This document shows, one piece after another, positions 6,513-13,179 of a DNA stretch of 18,869 nt. Source of the DNA: Bacteroidetes bacterium UBA4416. Lineage in GTDB: Bacteria; Bacteroidota; Bacteroidia; B-17B0; Aurantibacillaceae. The stretch is from NCBI GenBank assembly GCA_002390745.1, contig DGQK01000063.1, positions 104,994-123,862 of the forward strand, given 5' to 3'. A program made the translations under genes and the position numbers. Within the stretch, counting starts at the first letter, position 1, and each line of letters opens with the position of its first letter. The notes under the pieces were generated by a model, which was not told where the DNA came from, searched no databases, and saw only the letters and a list, made by a program, of their open reading frames with translations.

Positions 6513-6520
6513 CAAATTTA
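6513..6520 (-). promoter_or_regulatory. -7 box for the HYC_CC_PP gene
   Basis: The minus strand reads TAAATTTG, a perfect TAnnTTTG. A TTTG occurs upstream at a 15-bp spacing (6536-6539), shorter than the usual 19, so the -33 element is uncertain. The box leaves a leader of roughly 15 nt before the TTG start. Confidence 0.5.
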
Positions 6521-6571
6521 CTTCGTTATTCCATTCAAAAATAACTAATTTGTTAAAGATTTGCAAACCCT

Positions 6572-8590
6572 ATGAACGCTACCGACGCACAACATAAAAT
6601 CCAGGAACTTTCTGCCGAACTCAACAGGCACAATTATAATTATTACGCATTAGACACCCCGACCATCAGCGATTTTGAATTCGATAAATTGCTGGAGGAG
6701 CTCATCGCCCTCGAAAAACAGTTTCCGGAATTCCTGTCGCCCGACTCTCCGAGCCAGCGCGTTGGCGGGCAGGTCACCAAAACCTTCAACACCGTAAGGC
6801 ACCAGTACCCGATGCTCTCGCTCAGCAACAGCTACAGCGTGGAAGACATGATCGACTTCGACCGTAAGGTGCGCGAAGGCTTGGGCCATACAACAGACGG
6901 GCAGCAGATCGAATACGTATGCGAGCTGAAATTCGACGGGCTTTCCATCAGCTTGATTTATGAGGAGGGAAAACTGGTACAGGCCATTACGCGGGGCGAT
7001 GGCGTTCAGGGCGACGAGGTAACCACCAATGCCAAAACCATTAAATCGGTGCCTCTGAAACTGCACGGCAATTTCCCTTCCCGCTTCGAGATCCGCGGCG
7101 AGGTGTATATGCCGAGGCCCGTATTCGACGCCATTAACAGAGAGCGTGAAGAGATCGGGGAAACACCGATGGCCAACCCGCGGAATGCAGCTTCCGGCAC
7201 GATGAAAATGCAGGATTCGGCGCAGGTGGCCAGGCGCAAACTGGATTGCTTTTTATACAATGTGCTCGGTGAAAACCTGCCTTTCAAAACGCATTTCGAG
7301 AGCATCCAGGCCGCCAAGTCCTGGGGATTCCGTGTATCCGAAGAAGCCAGGCTTTGCACAGGCATTGATGAGGTATTGGCATTTATTGAACATTGGGATA
7401 AAAAACGCTTCGACCTGCCTTACGATACGGATGGCATCGTGATCAAAGTAAATGACATCAGGCTTCAGAAAAACCTTGGCTTCACGGCCAAGTCGCCGCG
7501 CTGGGCCATTGCGTATAAATTCAAGGCCGAACAGGTAAGCACCGAGCTTCAAAGCATTTCCTACCAGGTTGGCCGCACAGGCGCCATTACGCCGGTAGCT
7601 AACCTGAAACCGGTTCCTTTGGGAGGCACAACGGTAAAACGCGCTTCCCTGCACAATGCCGATATCATAGAGAAGCTGGACGTGCGCATCGGCGACCAGG
7701 TATTTGTAGAAAAAGGCGGCGAGATCATCCCGAAGATCATCGGTGTGGACATGGCGCAGCGCAAAGCCGATTCGGTGAAAACGGAATATATTCACAACTG
7801 CCCCGAGTGCGGCACTGCCCTGGAGAGGAATCCGGGCGAAGCCAACCATTTCTGCCCGAACGAAAACGCCTGCCCGCCACAGGTCATCGGCCGCATTGAG
7901 CATTTTGTATCGCGCCGCGCCATGAATATCGACAGCCTTGGCGGCGAAACCATCGTGCAGCTTTTCAATGCGGGGCTGATCCACAACATCGCCGATCTGT
8001 ACGACCTAAAAAAAGAGCAGCTGCTTCCCCTGGAACGGATGGCGGAGAAATCGGCACAGAACCTGATCGCCGGTATTGACGCCAGCAGGCAGGTGCCGTT
8101 CGAACGTGTCCTCTACGCCATTGGCATCAGGCATGTGGGCGAAACCACCGCCAAAAAAATCGCTAAAAAAGTGAAGTCGCTGGATGTGCTTTTAAACGCC
8201 ACAAAAGAAGAGCTGCTGGCTATCGATGAGGTTGGTGAAATCATTGCCGTGAGCCTGCACCATTATTTCTCCAATCCGCAGAACAAGGCCATCATCAACC
8301 GTCTCGTTGCCGCCGGGCTACAGTTTTCGGTAAGCGAAGAGCAGCAACAGAGTACAAGCGATAAGCTGAAAGACCTGACAATAGTGATCAGTGGGGTGTT
8401 TGCGCTCCACAGCCGCGACCAGTACAAAGAAATGATCGAGCTGAACGGAGGTAAGAACTCAGGGTCCATTTCCAAAAAAACCAGCTTTGTGCTGGCGGGT
8501 GACAATATGGGACCGGAGAAGTTAAAAAAAGCGGAATCCCTGGGAGTAAAGATTATCAGCGAAGATGATTTTCTTAAAATGCTCAACTAA
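6572..8590 (+). CDS. ligA: NAD-dependent DNA ligase LigA
   Basis: A 672-residue cytoplasmic enzyme that seals nicks in duplex DNA during replication and repair using NAD+. Domains in order: Ia NAD-binding domain (HNYNYYALDTPTISDFEFDK, about residues 20-39), adenylation domain with the AMP-accepting Lys120 in CELKFDG, OB fold, a zinc finger with Cys410, Cys413, Cys428 and Cys434 (the same spacing as in E. coli LigA), helix-hairpin-helix repeats (about 450-590) and a C-terminal BRCT domain (about 595-672, GGKNSGSISKKTSFVLAGDN). The length is normal and no key residue is missing. The ATG at 6572 fits the family N-terminus. It is transcribed divergently from the metal locus with 77 bp between start codons; no clear TAnnTTTG box was found for it there. 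Confidence 0.98.
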   Translation: MNATDAQHKIQELSAELNRHNYNYYALDTPTISDFEFDKLLEELIALEKQFPEFLSPDSPSQRVGGQVTKTFNTVRHQYPMLSLSNSYSVEDMIDFDRKVREGLGHTTDGQQIEYVCELKFDGLSISLIYEEGKLVQAITRGDGVQGDEVTTNAKTIKSVPLKLHGNFPSRFEIRGEVYMPRPVFDAINREREEIGETPMANPRNAASGTMKMQDSAQVARRKLDCFLYNVLGENLPFKTHFESIQAAKSWGFRVSEEARLCTGIDEVLAFIEHWDKKRFDLPYDTDGIVIKVNDIRLQKNLGFTAKSPRWAIAYKFKAEQVSTELQSISYQVGRTGAITPVANLKPVPLGGTTVKRASLHNADIIEKLDVRIGDQVFVEKGGEIIPKIIGVDMAQRKADSVKTEYIHNCPECGTALERNPGEANHFCPNENACPPQVIGRIEHFVSRRAMNIDSLGGETIVQLFNAGLIHNIADLYDLKKEQLLPLERMAEKSAQNLIAGIDASRQVPFERVLYAIGIRHVGETTAKKIAKKVKSLDVLLNATKEELLAIDEVGEIIAVSLHHYFSNPQNKAIINRLVAAGLQFSVSEEQQQSTSDKLKDLTIVISGVFALHSRDQYKEMIELNGGKNSGSISKKTSFVLAGDNMGPEKLKKAESLGVKIISEDDFLKMLN

Positions 8591-8641
8591 ACAAGGAAGT
8601 ATCCGCATGCACTTATTCATATCATAGGATTAATTTAAAAC

Positions 8642-9055
8642 ATGATACAGGAACAAGGCACCGAATTCATTGATTCCCCGGAAGTACACCGCTTCCCGGG
8701 CTACAGCCTGTTCATGCGGCCCGACAACATCATTGAGCTTCACTTCGAAAACGGGTTCAGCGGAAGCGTGGACGATGCCAGGCATATGGTGCAGCTGTTT
8801 AAGAAGCTCAGCGGACGCTTTAAGCCGTCGCTACTGGTAATTTGCAGCGAAGACAACACCTTCAGCAAGGAAGCCCGTGAGTATACCGCCTCCAGGGAGG
8901 TGTCGGCTGTGCTGAAAGCAGATGCTTTTGTGATCAAAGGCCTGGCCCTTCGCATCATCGGAAATGGCTACCTGAAGATCAACAGACCCAGGCGCCCTAC
9001 CCGCTTGTTCAATTCCAAAGAGGAGGCCATCGACTGGCTGAAACGGATCGACTGA
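8642..9055 (+). CDS. STAS/SEC14-like DUF7793-type protein
   Basis: A 137-residue soluble protein without signal peptide or membrane segment. The pattern, with a central Leu-Val-Ile strand (LLVICSED), a late GLALRIIGNGYLKINRPRRP segment and the ending TRLFNSKEEAIDWLKRI, matches a Bacteroidota group annotated as STAS/SEC14-like or DUF7793. SpoIIAA-like STAS proteins act in partner-switching signalling or bind lipids; neither role is shown here. It follows ligA by 51 bp on the same strand and may be read through from it, as no separate promoter is visible. A possible terminator follows at 9107-9128. Confidence 0.7.
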   Translation: MIQEQGTEFIDSPEVHRFPGYSLFMRPDNIIELHFENGFSGSVDDARHMVQLFKKLSGRFKPSLLVICSEDNTFSKEAREYTASREVSAVLKADAFVIKGLALRIIGNGYLKINRPRRPTRLFNSKEEAIDWLKRID

Positions 9056-9106
9056 TACCTTGCCATTGCTGCTAAACCGGAGAATGAAAATGCCGGCGTG
9101 CGCTGA

Positions 9107-9128
9107 GGGCCGGGGGCAGCCCGTTTTT
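9107..9128 (+). terminator. Possible terminator after the DUF7793-type gene
   Basis: CGGG (9111-9114) and CCCG (9120-9123) flank a 5-nt loop; GGGC/GCCC (9107-9110 and 9119-9122) is an alternative stem. The hairpin is followed directly by TTTTT (9124-9128) and a further T-rich stretch. The stem is short. The T-tract overlaps the 3' end of the convergent helicase gene. Confidence 0.4.
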
Positions 9129-10362
9129 ACTTTTTCTTATTTTTCTTCCCCTTGTATTTCTTATCTTCCTGCTCAGCATCCCGGATGAGCTTACGCCAGT
9201 TGTCATCGGCATTATCCGTAAGGGCCAGTGTTTCCGTATACTCGGATTTTTTCACTTCCAGCACGTTGATCTTCTTATCCATAAAAGCTTCGATCTCTTC
9301 CAGCACAGGCCGTTCTTCGGGGCTGCAAAACGAAACCGCGATCCCTTTGTGATTGCCCCTGCCCGTACGGCCTACGCGGTGCACGTAGTTCTCGGCTACT
9401 TCCGGCAGATCGTAGTTGATGACATAATCCACGTTGGCAATATCCACGCCGCGCGCGCTCACATCCGTAGCGATGAGCAATTTCACCCTGCCGCTTTTGA
9501 ACTCCGCCATTACCTCCAGCCTGCTGTCCTGGTCTTTGCCCCCGTGCATCGTCAGGCTGTCGATCTTAACCCGCTTCATGGCCTCATACACACGTTCGGC
9601 CCTTACTTTGGTCCTGACAAATACCAGGATCCTGGCTCCGGGATTCTCATTCACGATGCGTTCCAGGAAAAAGCGCTTATCATCCATATTCACAAACATC
9701 ACCGAGTGGGTCACATTTTTCGAAACGGGATCTTTGGGCGAGATCTGGATACGGATAGCACTGCTGTTCACCAGCGAATAGGCCAGCTTTTTGATCTTTT
9801 CATTGATGGTGGCCGAGAAAAAGAGGGTCTGGCGACGGCGAGGCAGGTATTTAATAAGGTCTTCAATATCTTTATAAAAACCCATATCCAGCATGAGGTC
9901 GGCCTCATCGAGCACCAGCGCCCTGATGTTGCGCAAATCGATGTACCGCTGGCTGGCCAGATCGAAGAGCCTGCCCGGAGTAGCCACTAAAATATCAACG
10001 CCCTGCCTGAGCGCGTCTATCTGCGGGTCCTGGTCGACGCCGCCAAAAATGCCAAGCGTACGCACGTCCGTATATTTCCCAATGGTGTTGAATACCTCCG
10101 TGATCTGGATGGCCAGCTCGTGTGTCGGTACCATCACAATAGCCCGGATTCCCTGCCCTACGCCCGCTTTGGAGATCAGGTGCAGGATAGGAATGGCAAA
10201 GGCTGCCGTTTTACCCGTACCCGTTTGAGCAATGGCCAGCACATCTTCACCGTTCAGGATATTCGGAATGGCTTTGAACTGGATATCGGTGGGGCGCTTA
10301 AAGCCTGATTCCTCAAGGCTTTGCTTGATCTCGGGAATGATATGGTATTCGGAAAATTTCAT
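9127..10362 (-). CDS. DEAD-box ATP-dependent RNA helicase
   Basis: A 411-residue cytoplasmic RNA helicase. All family motifs are present in order: Q motif (TDIQ, Gln28), motif I AQTGTGKT (45-52), Ia PTHELA (79-84), TPGR (128-131), motif II DEAD (152-155), motif III SAT (183-185), the helicase C domain with TDVSARGVDIANVDYVINYD (299-318) and motif VI HRVGRTGR (328-335). A short acidic/basic tail ends in KKYKGKKNKKK, probably aiding RNA binding. The domain plan is RhlE-like, as in proteins for ribosome assembly or cold growth, but no symbol is assigned because Bacteroidota carry several such paralogs. The ATG at 10360-10362 is supported by a -7 box 17 bp upstream. It is convergent with the DUF7793-type gene. 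Confidence 0.96.
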   Translation of the reverse strand: MKFSEYHIIPEIKQSLEESGFKRPTDIQFKAIPNILNGEDVLAIAQTGTGKTAAFAIPILHLISKAGVGQGIRAIVMVPTHELAIQITEVFNTIGKYTDVRTLGIFGGVDQDPQIDALRQGVDILVATPGRLFDLASQRYIDLRNIRALVLDEADLMLDMGFYKDIEDLIKYLPRRRQTLFFSATINEKIKKLAYSLVNSSAIRIQISPKDPVSKNVTHSVMFVNMDDKRFFLERIVNENPGARILVFVRTKVRAERVYEAMKRVKIDSLTMHGGKDQDSRLEVMAEFKSGRVKLLIATDVSARGVDIANVDYVINYDLPEVAENYVHRVGRTGRGNHKGIAVSFCSPEERPVLEEIEAFMDKKINVLEVKKSEYTETLALTDNADDNWRKLIRDAEQEDKKYKGKKNKKK

Positions 10363-10378
10363 GGTGTTGTCAGATTCA

Positions 10379-10386
10379 CAAATGTA
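10379..10386 (-). promoter_or_regulatory. -7 box for the DEAD-box helicase gene
   Basis: The minus strand reads TACATTTG, a perfect TAnnTTTG box, giving a leader of about 13 nt. No TTTG is seen at the -33 position. Confidence 0.45.
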
Positions 10387-10505
10387 CTATTAATATCCGT
10401 GATAAAAAGAGAGCACATTTTGACCTGCCGGGTCCACTTTGCCCTTTGCTCTTGATGAGAATGGCTACATCGGTAAAAAAGCAGATACACTATCGTCCAT
10501 TGGAT

Positions 10506-10530
10506 ACATTCAGTAAACTATTCTGAATGT
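10506..10530. repeat. 8-bp hairpin next to palindromic element B
   Basis: ACATTCAG (10506-10513) and CTGAATGT (10523-10530) form a perfect 8-bp stem with a 9-nt loop, followed by TTT. It ends 3 bp before palindromic element B. Both lie in the 388-bp gap between the helicase and the beta-barrel gene. Apart from these two structures and the two -7 boxes, I see nothing in that gap. Confidence 0.45.
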
Positions 10531-10533
10531 TTT

Positions 10534-10613
10534 GGGCGTCCGGGCGCGCTTTCCGCTGCAATTCCCGTCACGAGGTGTCGTGACGGGCGATTTACGCTGC
10601 AATCGCTGACGCA
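10534..10613. repeat. Interspersed palindromic element, copy B
   Basis: The left arm (10534-10562) starts GGGCGTCCGGGCG and the right arm (10589-10613) ends CGCTGACGCA, as in copy A. The 26-nt core holds a perfect 10-bp stem, CCCGTCACGA (10564-10573) with TCGTGACGGG (10578-10587), and a GGTG loop. The word CGCTGCAAT occurs in both arms. GCGTC and GACGC at the two ends can pair, closing the whole element. Confidence 0.78.
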
Positions 10614-10721
10614 GCTTGCGGTATCATTAAGGTCTGTAACCCTGCACGCTGCATTATTCTTCGCATGCTTTCTCTGCGGACTTTGCACCTAAGCTCTTTT
10701 TTAGGGTTTCCGGAAAATTTC

Positions 10722-10729
10722 TATATTTG
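10722..10729 (+). promoter_or_regulatory. -7 box for the beta-barrel-type gene
   Basis: TATATTTG is a perfect TAnnTTTG box, 21 bp before the ATG. TTTT lies 19 bp upstream, one base off the -33 TTTG. Confidence 0.55.
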
Positions 10730-10750
10730 GTATAGCAAAAACATCACATC

Positions 10751-11419
10751 ATGGTAAAACGATACGCCAAAACCCTGTTCGTTGTTTGTTTTCTCAGTTG
10801 CCTTTACGGTTCTGTCCACGCACAATGCTACCGTAAAGGCTCTCTGCTGATCAGCGTTTCCGAAGGTTCGGTCTTTTCCAATTACACCACCAACGACATC
10901 AGCGGCAGCAAGCCGGTGCTGATGCATTCCCAATTTATCTGTGGCGACCGGGACCCGCTTATCATTGAATATGGCTTAAGCAAACGGTTGGGTGTGGGCC
11001 TGAGCGCCGGCACGGATATCTTTAAGGTGAACGCTTCTGAATTCTATCACACGGATGCTCCGGGCAATACCATGAAGCTATTCACCAACGAGCTGACGGT
11101 TGATGTGAACTACCATGTGTTTGTGAATAAGCGCCTCGACCTGTCCGTTTTCCTGTCTACAGGTTTGTTTAGCGTCAATTACACCAATAAGCAAAGCGAC
11201 GTCAGTCAACAATACAACGCATCGGGCGGCATTCTGCGTTTTGGCACAAAAGCCCGCTATTATTTCTGGAAACGTTTGGGCGCTTTCGGCATGGTGAGTT
11301 CCTTTACCGGCACGGCCTCTCCCAAACAGGTAAAGGGAAACACGGTCGCTCAGAATTATTCCACTTCCCTGGATGGCGTGGCCATTGAAGCAGGGCTTTG
11401 TTTCAGGATTTTAAAATAA
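10751..11419 (+). CDS. Predicted outer-membrane beta-barrel protein
   Basis: A 222-residue exported protein with a clear signal peptide (about residues 1-24, ending VHAQ). The mature region alternates hydrophobic and polar residues in short strands such as LGVGLSAGTDIFKV, LTVDVNYHVFV and DLSVFLSTGLFSVNY, ending AGLCFRILK. This is the usual look of small Bacteroidota beta-barrels of the OmpW/PorT-like fold group, but no specific family is recognised. It is unrelated at sequence level to the paralogous pair at 535-2421. It has its own -7 box and stands as a single gene, convergent with the SiaC-like gene with only 15 bp between the stop codons and no visible terminator in between. Confidence 0.75.
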   Translation: MVKRYAKTLFVVCFLSCLYGSVHAQCYRKGSLLISVSEGSVFSNYTTNDISGSKPVLMHSQFICGDRDPLIIEYGLSKRLGVGLSAGTDIFKVNASEFYHTDAPGNTMKLFTNELTVDVNYHVFVNKRLDLSVFLSTGLFSVNYTNKQSDVSQQYNASGGILRFGTKARYYFWKRLGAFGMVSSFTGTASPKQVKGNTVAQNYSTSLDGVAIEAGLCFRILK

Positions 11420-11434
11420 TAAGAAACAGTCAAT

Positions 11435-11818
11435 TTACTTTTCCGAGATTTTCACCAGCTGAATCGGGAGGCTGATGATGGACTGAAAATTATTGCCGGC
11501 AGCCAGCGTGTCTTCGTCCTCTTCCTCGTAATGCCATTCGATGGTAGTGCCGCTCACTTTGTCCTTTAAAGCTTCCAGCTTTTTCAACAGATTAAGAATG
11601 CAAACAGAAGAGCTGCTGTTGTAATACTCCAACTGGATGACGGCACGAATGCCCTTCGCCGGATTCTCGGAATAAGCATCCAGCGCTTCAAATAACGGCT
11701 TATAAAAAGCTACCGAATTTTCAGGAATAGACCTTCCTATAATGTCAAGCCGGCCCGCAGTCGGGTCAAAGCAGATATAGGGCGTAGATTGCGTGGCCTG
11801 ATGGGTATAAATCTTCAT
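11435..11818 (-). CDS. SiaC-like regulatory phosphoprotein (DUF1987)
   Basis: A 127-residue soluble protein of the DUF1987/SiaC family. Recognisable family blocks are STPYICFDPTAGRLDIIGRS, the IPENSVAFYKPLF segment, QLEYYNSSSS (about 62-71) and WHYEEEDEDTLAAGNNF (95-111). In Pseudomonas SiaC a residue in the corresponding NTSS-type motif is switched by the kinase SiaB and phosphatase SiaA, and the unphosphorylated form activates the diguanylate cyclase SiaD. Here the serine run at 68-71 occupies that place. None of the partner genes is next to it, so this is an orphan copy and its partner is unknown. It has the best promoter in the window. The start is the ATG at 11816-11818. Confidence 0.88.
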   Translation of the reverse strand: MKIYTHQATQSTPYICFDPTAGRLDIIGRSIPENSVAFYKPLFEALDAYSENPAKGIRAVIQLEYYNSSSSVCILNLLKKLEALKDKVSGTTIEWHYEEEDEDTLAAGNNFQSIISLPIQLVKISEK

Positions 11819-11853
11819 ATAAACGTCCTGTATAGTAGGTTTTTGTTCTCAAC

Positions 11854-11884
11854 CAAATATAACTTTAATTTATTAAACTGCAAA
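11854..11884 (-). promoter_or_regulatory. Full consensus Bacteroidota promoter for the SiaC-like gene
   Basis: On the minus strand TTTG (11881-11884) is followed after exactly 19 bp by TATATTTG (11854-11861), matching the -33/-7 consensus. It lies just beyond the stop codon of the pseudouridine synthase gene, so the SiaC-like gene is transcribed on its own. The leader is about 30 nt. Confidence 0.75.
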
Positions 11885-11894
11885 CGGGGAAAAA

Positions 11895-12620
11895 TCAAAA
11901 ATGAGGGAGATGGGCCGCCGCAACGCTTCCGGTCTGGCGCAACAGCTCTTCCAGCTCTTCTCCTGTGAGGTCGCGCCACTCCCCGCTTTTTAATTTGCCA
12001 AGAGCAATGTGCATTACCCGTACCCGCTGGAGTTTAATGACCTGGTAATTGTAGGCATTGCACATTCTGCGGATTTGGCGGTTCATACCCTGAGTGAGCA
12101 CAATCCGGAAGATCCGTTTGGCATTTGGCTCCCGGCTTACCCGGCAGGGCTTTGTGGTTTCACCCATGATCTCAATGCCCTGCGCGATCTCATTTAAAAA
12201 AGCAGTACGCACCGGCAGGTTCAGGGTTACAAGGTATTCCTTTTCATGCCCTGCTTCGGCATTGGCAATGGCATTGATAAGCTCCGCATGATTGGTTAGC
12301 AGGATCAGTCCTTCCGAATCCTTATCGAGCCTACCCACGGGATAAATGGTTTGCGGATGGTTAATGGCATCGATGATGTTATTGGGAATTTTTTCGGTGG
12401 TGCATTCAATGCCTTTAGGCTTGTGATAGGCAATATACGTTGGCACAAATGCCTTCCGCTCTATGTCCGTACCATCAACGGATACCGTGTCGTCCTCTCC
12501 CACCAGCGTTTTAAGCGTTGCCGGCCTGCCGTTCACTTTCACACGCTGTTCGCCGATAAGCACAATGGCCTTTCGGCGCGATGTAAAACCCGACCGGGCA
12601 ATGTACTTGTCTACAGTCAT
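11895..12620 (-). CDS. rluF: 23S rRNA pseudouridine synthase, RluF type
   Basis: A 241-residue RNA-modifying enzyme. It has an N-terminal S4 RNA-binding domain (about 1-48, DKYIARSGFTSRRKA) and an RsuA/RluB-type catalytic domain. The catalytic Asp is Asp99 in YPVGRLDKDSEGLILLTN. YIAYHKPKGIECTT and NNIIDAINHP resemble RluF (LNKPxGIxCTT, NIIDxVNHP), which makes pseudouridine at 2604 of 23S rRNA in E. coli (numbering from that organism). GMNRQIRRMCNAYNYQVIKL is the conserved C-terminal motif. It starts 4 bp after the stop of the DnaJ-KTSC gene, so the two form an operon. RluB or RluE types are less likely because of the NIID block. Confidence 0.88.
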   Translation of the reverse strand: MTVDKYIARSGFTSRRKAIVLIGEQRVKVNGRPATLKTLVGEDDTVSVDGTDIERKAFVPTYIAYHKPKGIECTTEKIPNNIIDAINHPQTIYPVGRLDKDSEGLILLTNHAELINAIANAEAGHEKEYLVTLNLPVRTAFLNEIAQGIEIMGETTKPCRVSREPNAKRIFRIVLTQGMNRQIRRMCNAYNYQVIKLQRVRVMHIALGKLKSGEWRDLTGEELEELLRQTGSVAAAHLPHF

Positions 12621-12624
12621 GCTT

Positions 12625-13065
12625 TCACCGGCCCTTATTTACATTCCTGTATAAGAAAGAGGTATAAATGTGCCTGCGGGCAAAGCGCCCCTGCGAGTCG
12701 GCATTGATGAGCTTCACATAGGTATTTTCAGGAACCCCGTAATATTCATATCCCGTTCCGTCCTGGAAATCAATGCGCAGGCGCTTACCCGTATAGGTAA
12801 TATCGGCAATCTGCGAATTGGTGGTCGTGTTGGTATAGTCCTCACGCGTAGCCTCGATGGTTTCCGGCGCGATGCTTACTAAAAAATGATAGGCCTCAAT
12901 GATGCGCTTGCTCTTTTCTTCCGCCTCTTCTTTCAGCTGCGCGTTATCCTGGATCTTATCAGGGTGATACTCCTTCATAAAATTCCTGTACAGGCTTTTC
13001 AGCTCACTTACCGTCACATCTTTATCCACTCCCAAAAGCTTGCGGTATTCTACAATTTTTCTCAT
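12625..13065 (-). CDS. DnaJ domain-KTSC domain fusion protein
   Basis: A 146-residue soluble protein. Residues 5-65 form a J domain with the HPD triad at 34-36 (KEYHPDK), which would stimulate a DnaK-type chaperone ATPase. No Gly/Phe region or zinc finger follows, so it is not a full DnaJ. Residues ~84-143 match the small KTSC domain (SQIADITYTGKRLRIDFQDG, then a YEYYGVPENTYVKLINADS segment). KTSC domains, named after an association with lysyl-tRNA synthetase C-termini, are of uncertain function but are linked to RNA or translation. The gene is followed after 4 bp by rluF. It is preceded by its own -7 box. A role guiding a chaperone to an RNA or ribosomal client is possible but unproven. Confidence 0.85.
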   Translation of the reverse strand: MRKIVEYRKLLGVDKDVTVSELKSLYRNFMKEYHPDKIQDNAQLKEEAEEKSKRIIEAYHFLVSIAPETIEATREDYTNTTTNSQIADITYTGKRLRIDFQDGTGYEYYGVPENTYVKLINADSQGRFARRHIYTSFLYRNVNKGR

Positions 13066-13104
13066 GTCTAGATCCGGGATCAGGCTCCCTTTTTAAATTT
13101 TCCG

Positions 13105-13112
13105 CAAAGATA
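13105..13112 (-). promoter_or_regulatory. -7 box for the DnaJ-KTSC/rluF operon
   Basis: The minus strand reads TATCTTTG, a perfect TAnnTTTG box about 39 bp before the ATG at 13065. No -33 TTTG is seen at 19 bp. Confidence 0.55.
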
Positions 13113-13179
13113 CGCTTATTTTGCGAATACGCTGTTTAAAGCTTTTATTAAGGCCCGGCTATTTGCAACTACGGAGCCT

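Noticed and set aside
7253..7984. 243-codon minus-strand frame opposite ligA
   Set aside because: It lies wholly antisense to ligA, whose motifs are intact there, and is explained by the GC-rich codon pattern of ligA.
9349..9990. 213-codon plus-strand frame opposite the helicase
   Set aside because: Antisense shadow of the DEAD-box gene; residues are those expected from reverse-complemented helicase codons.
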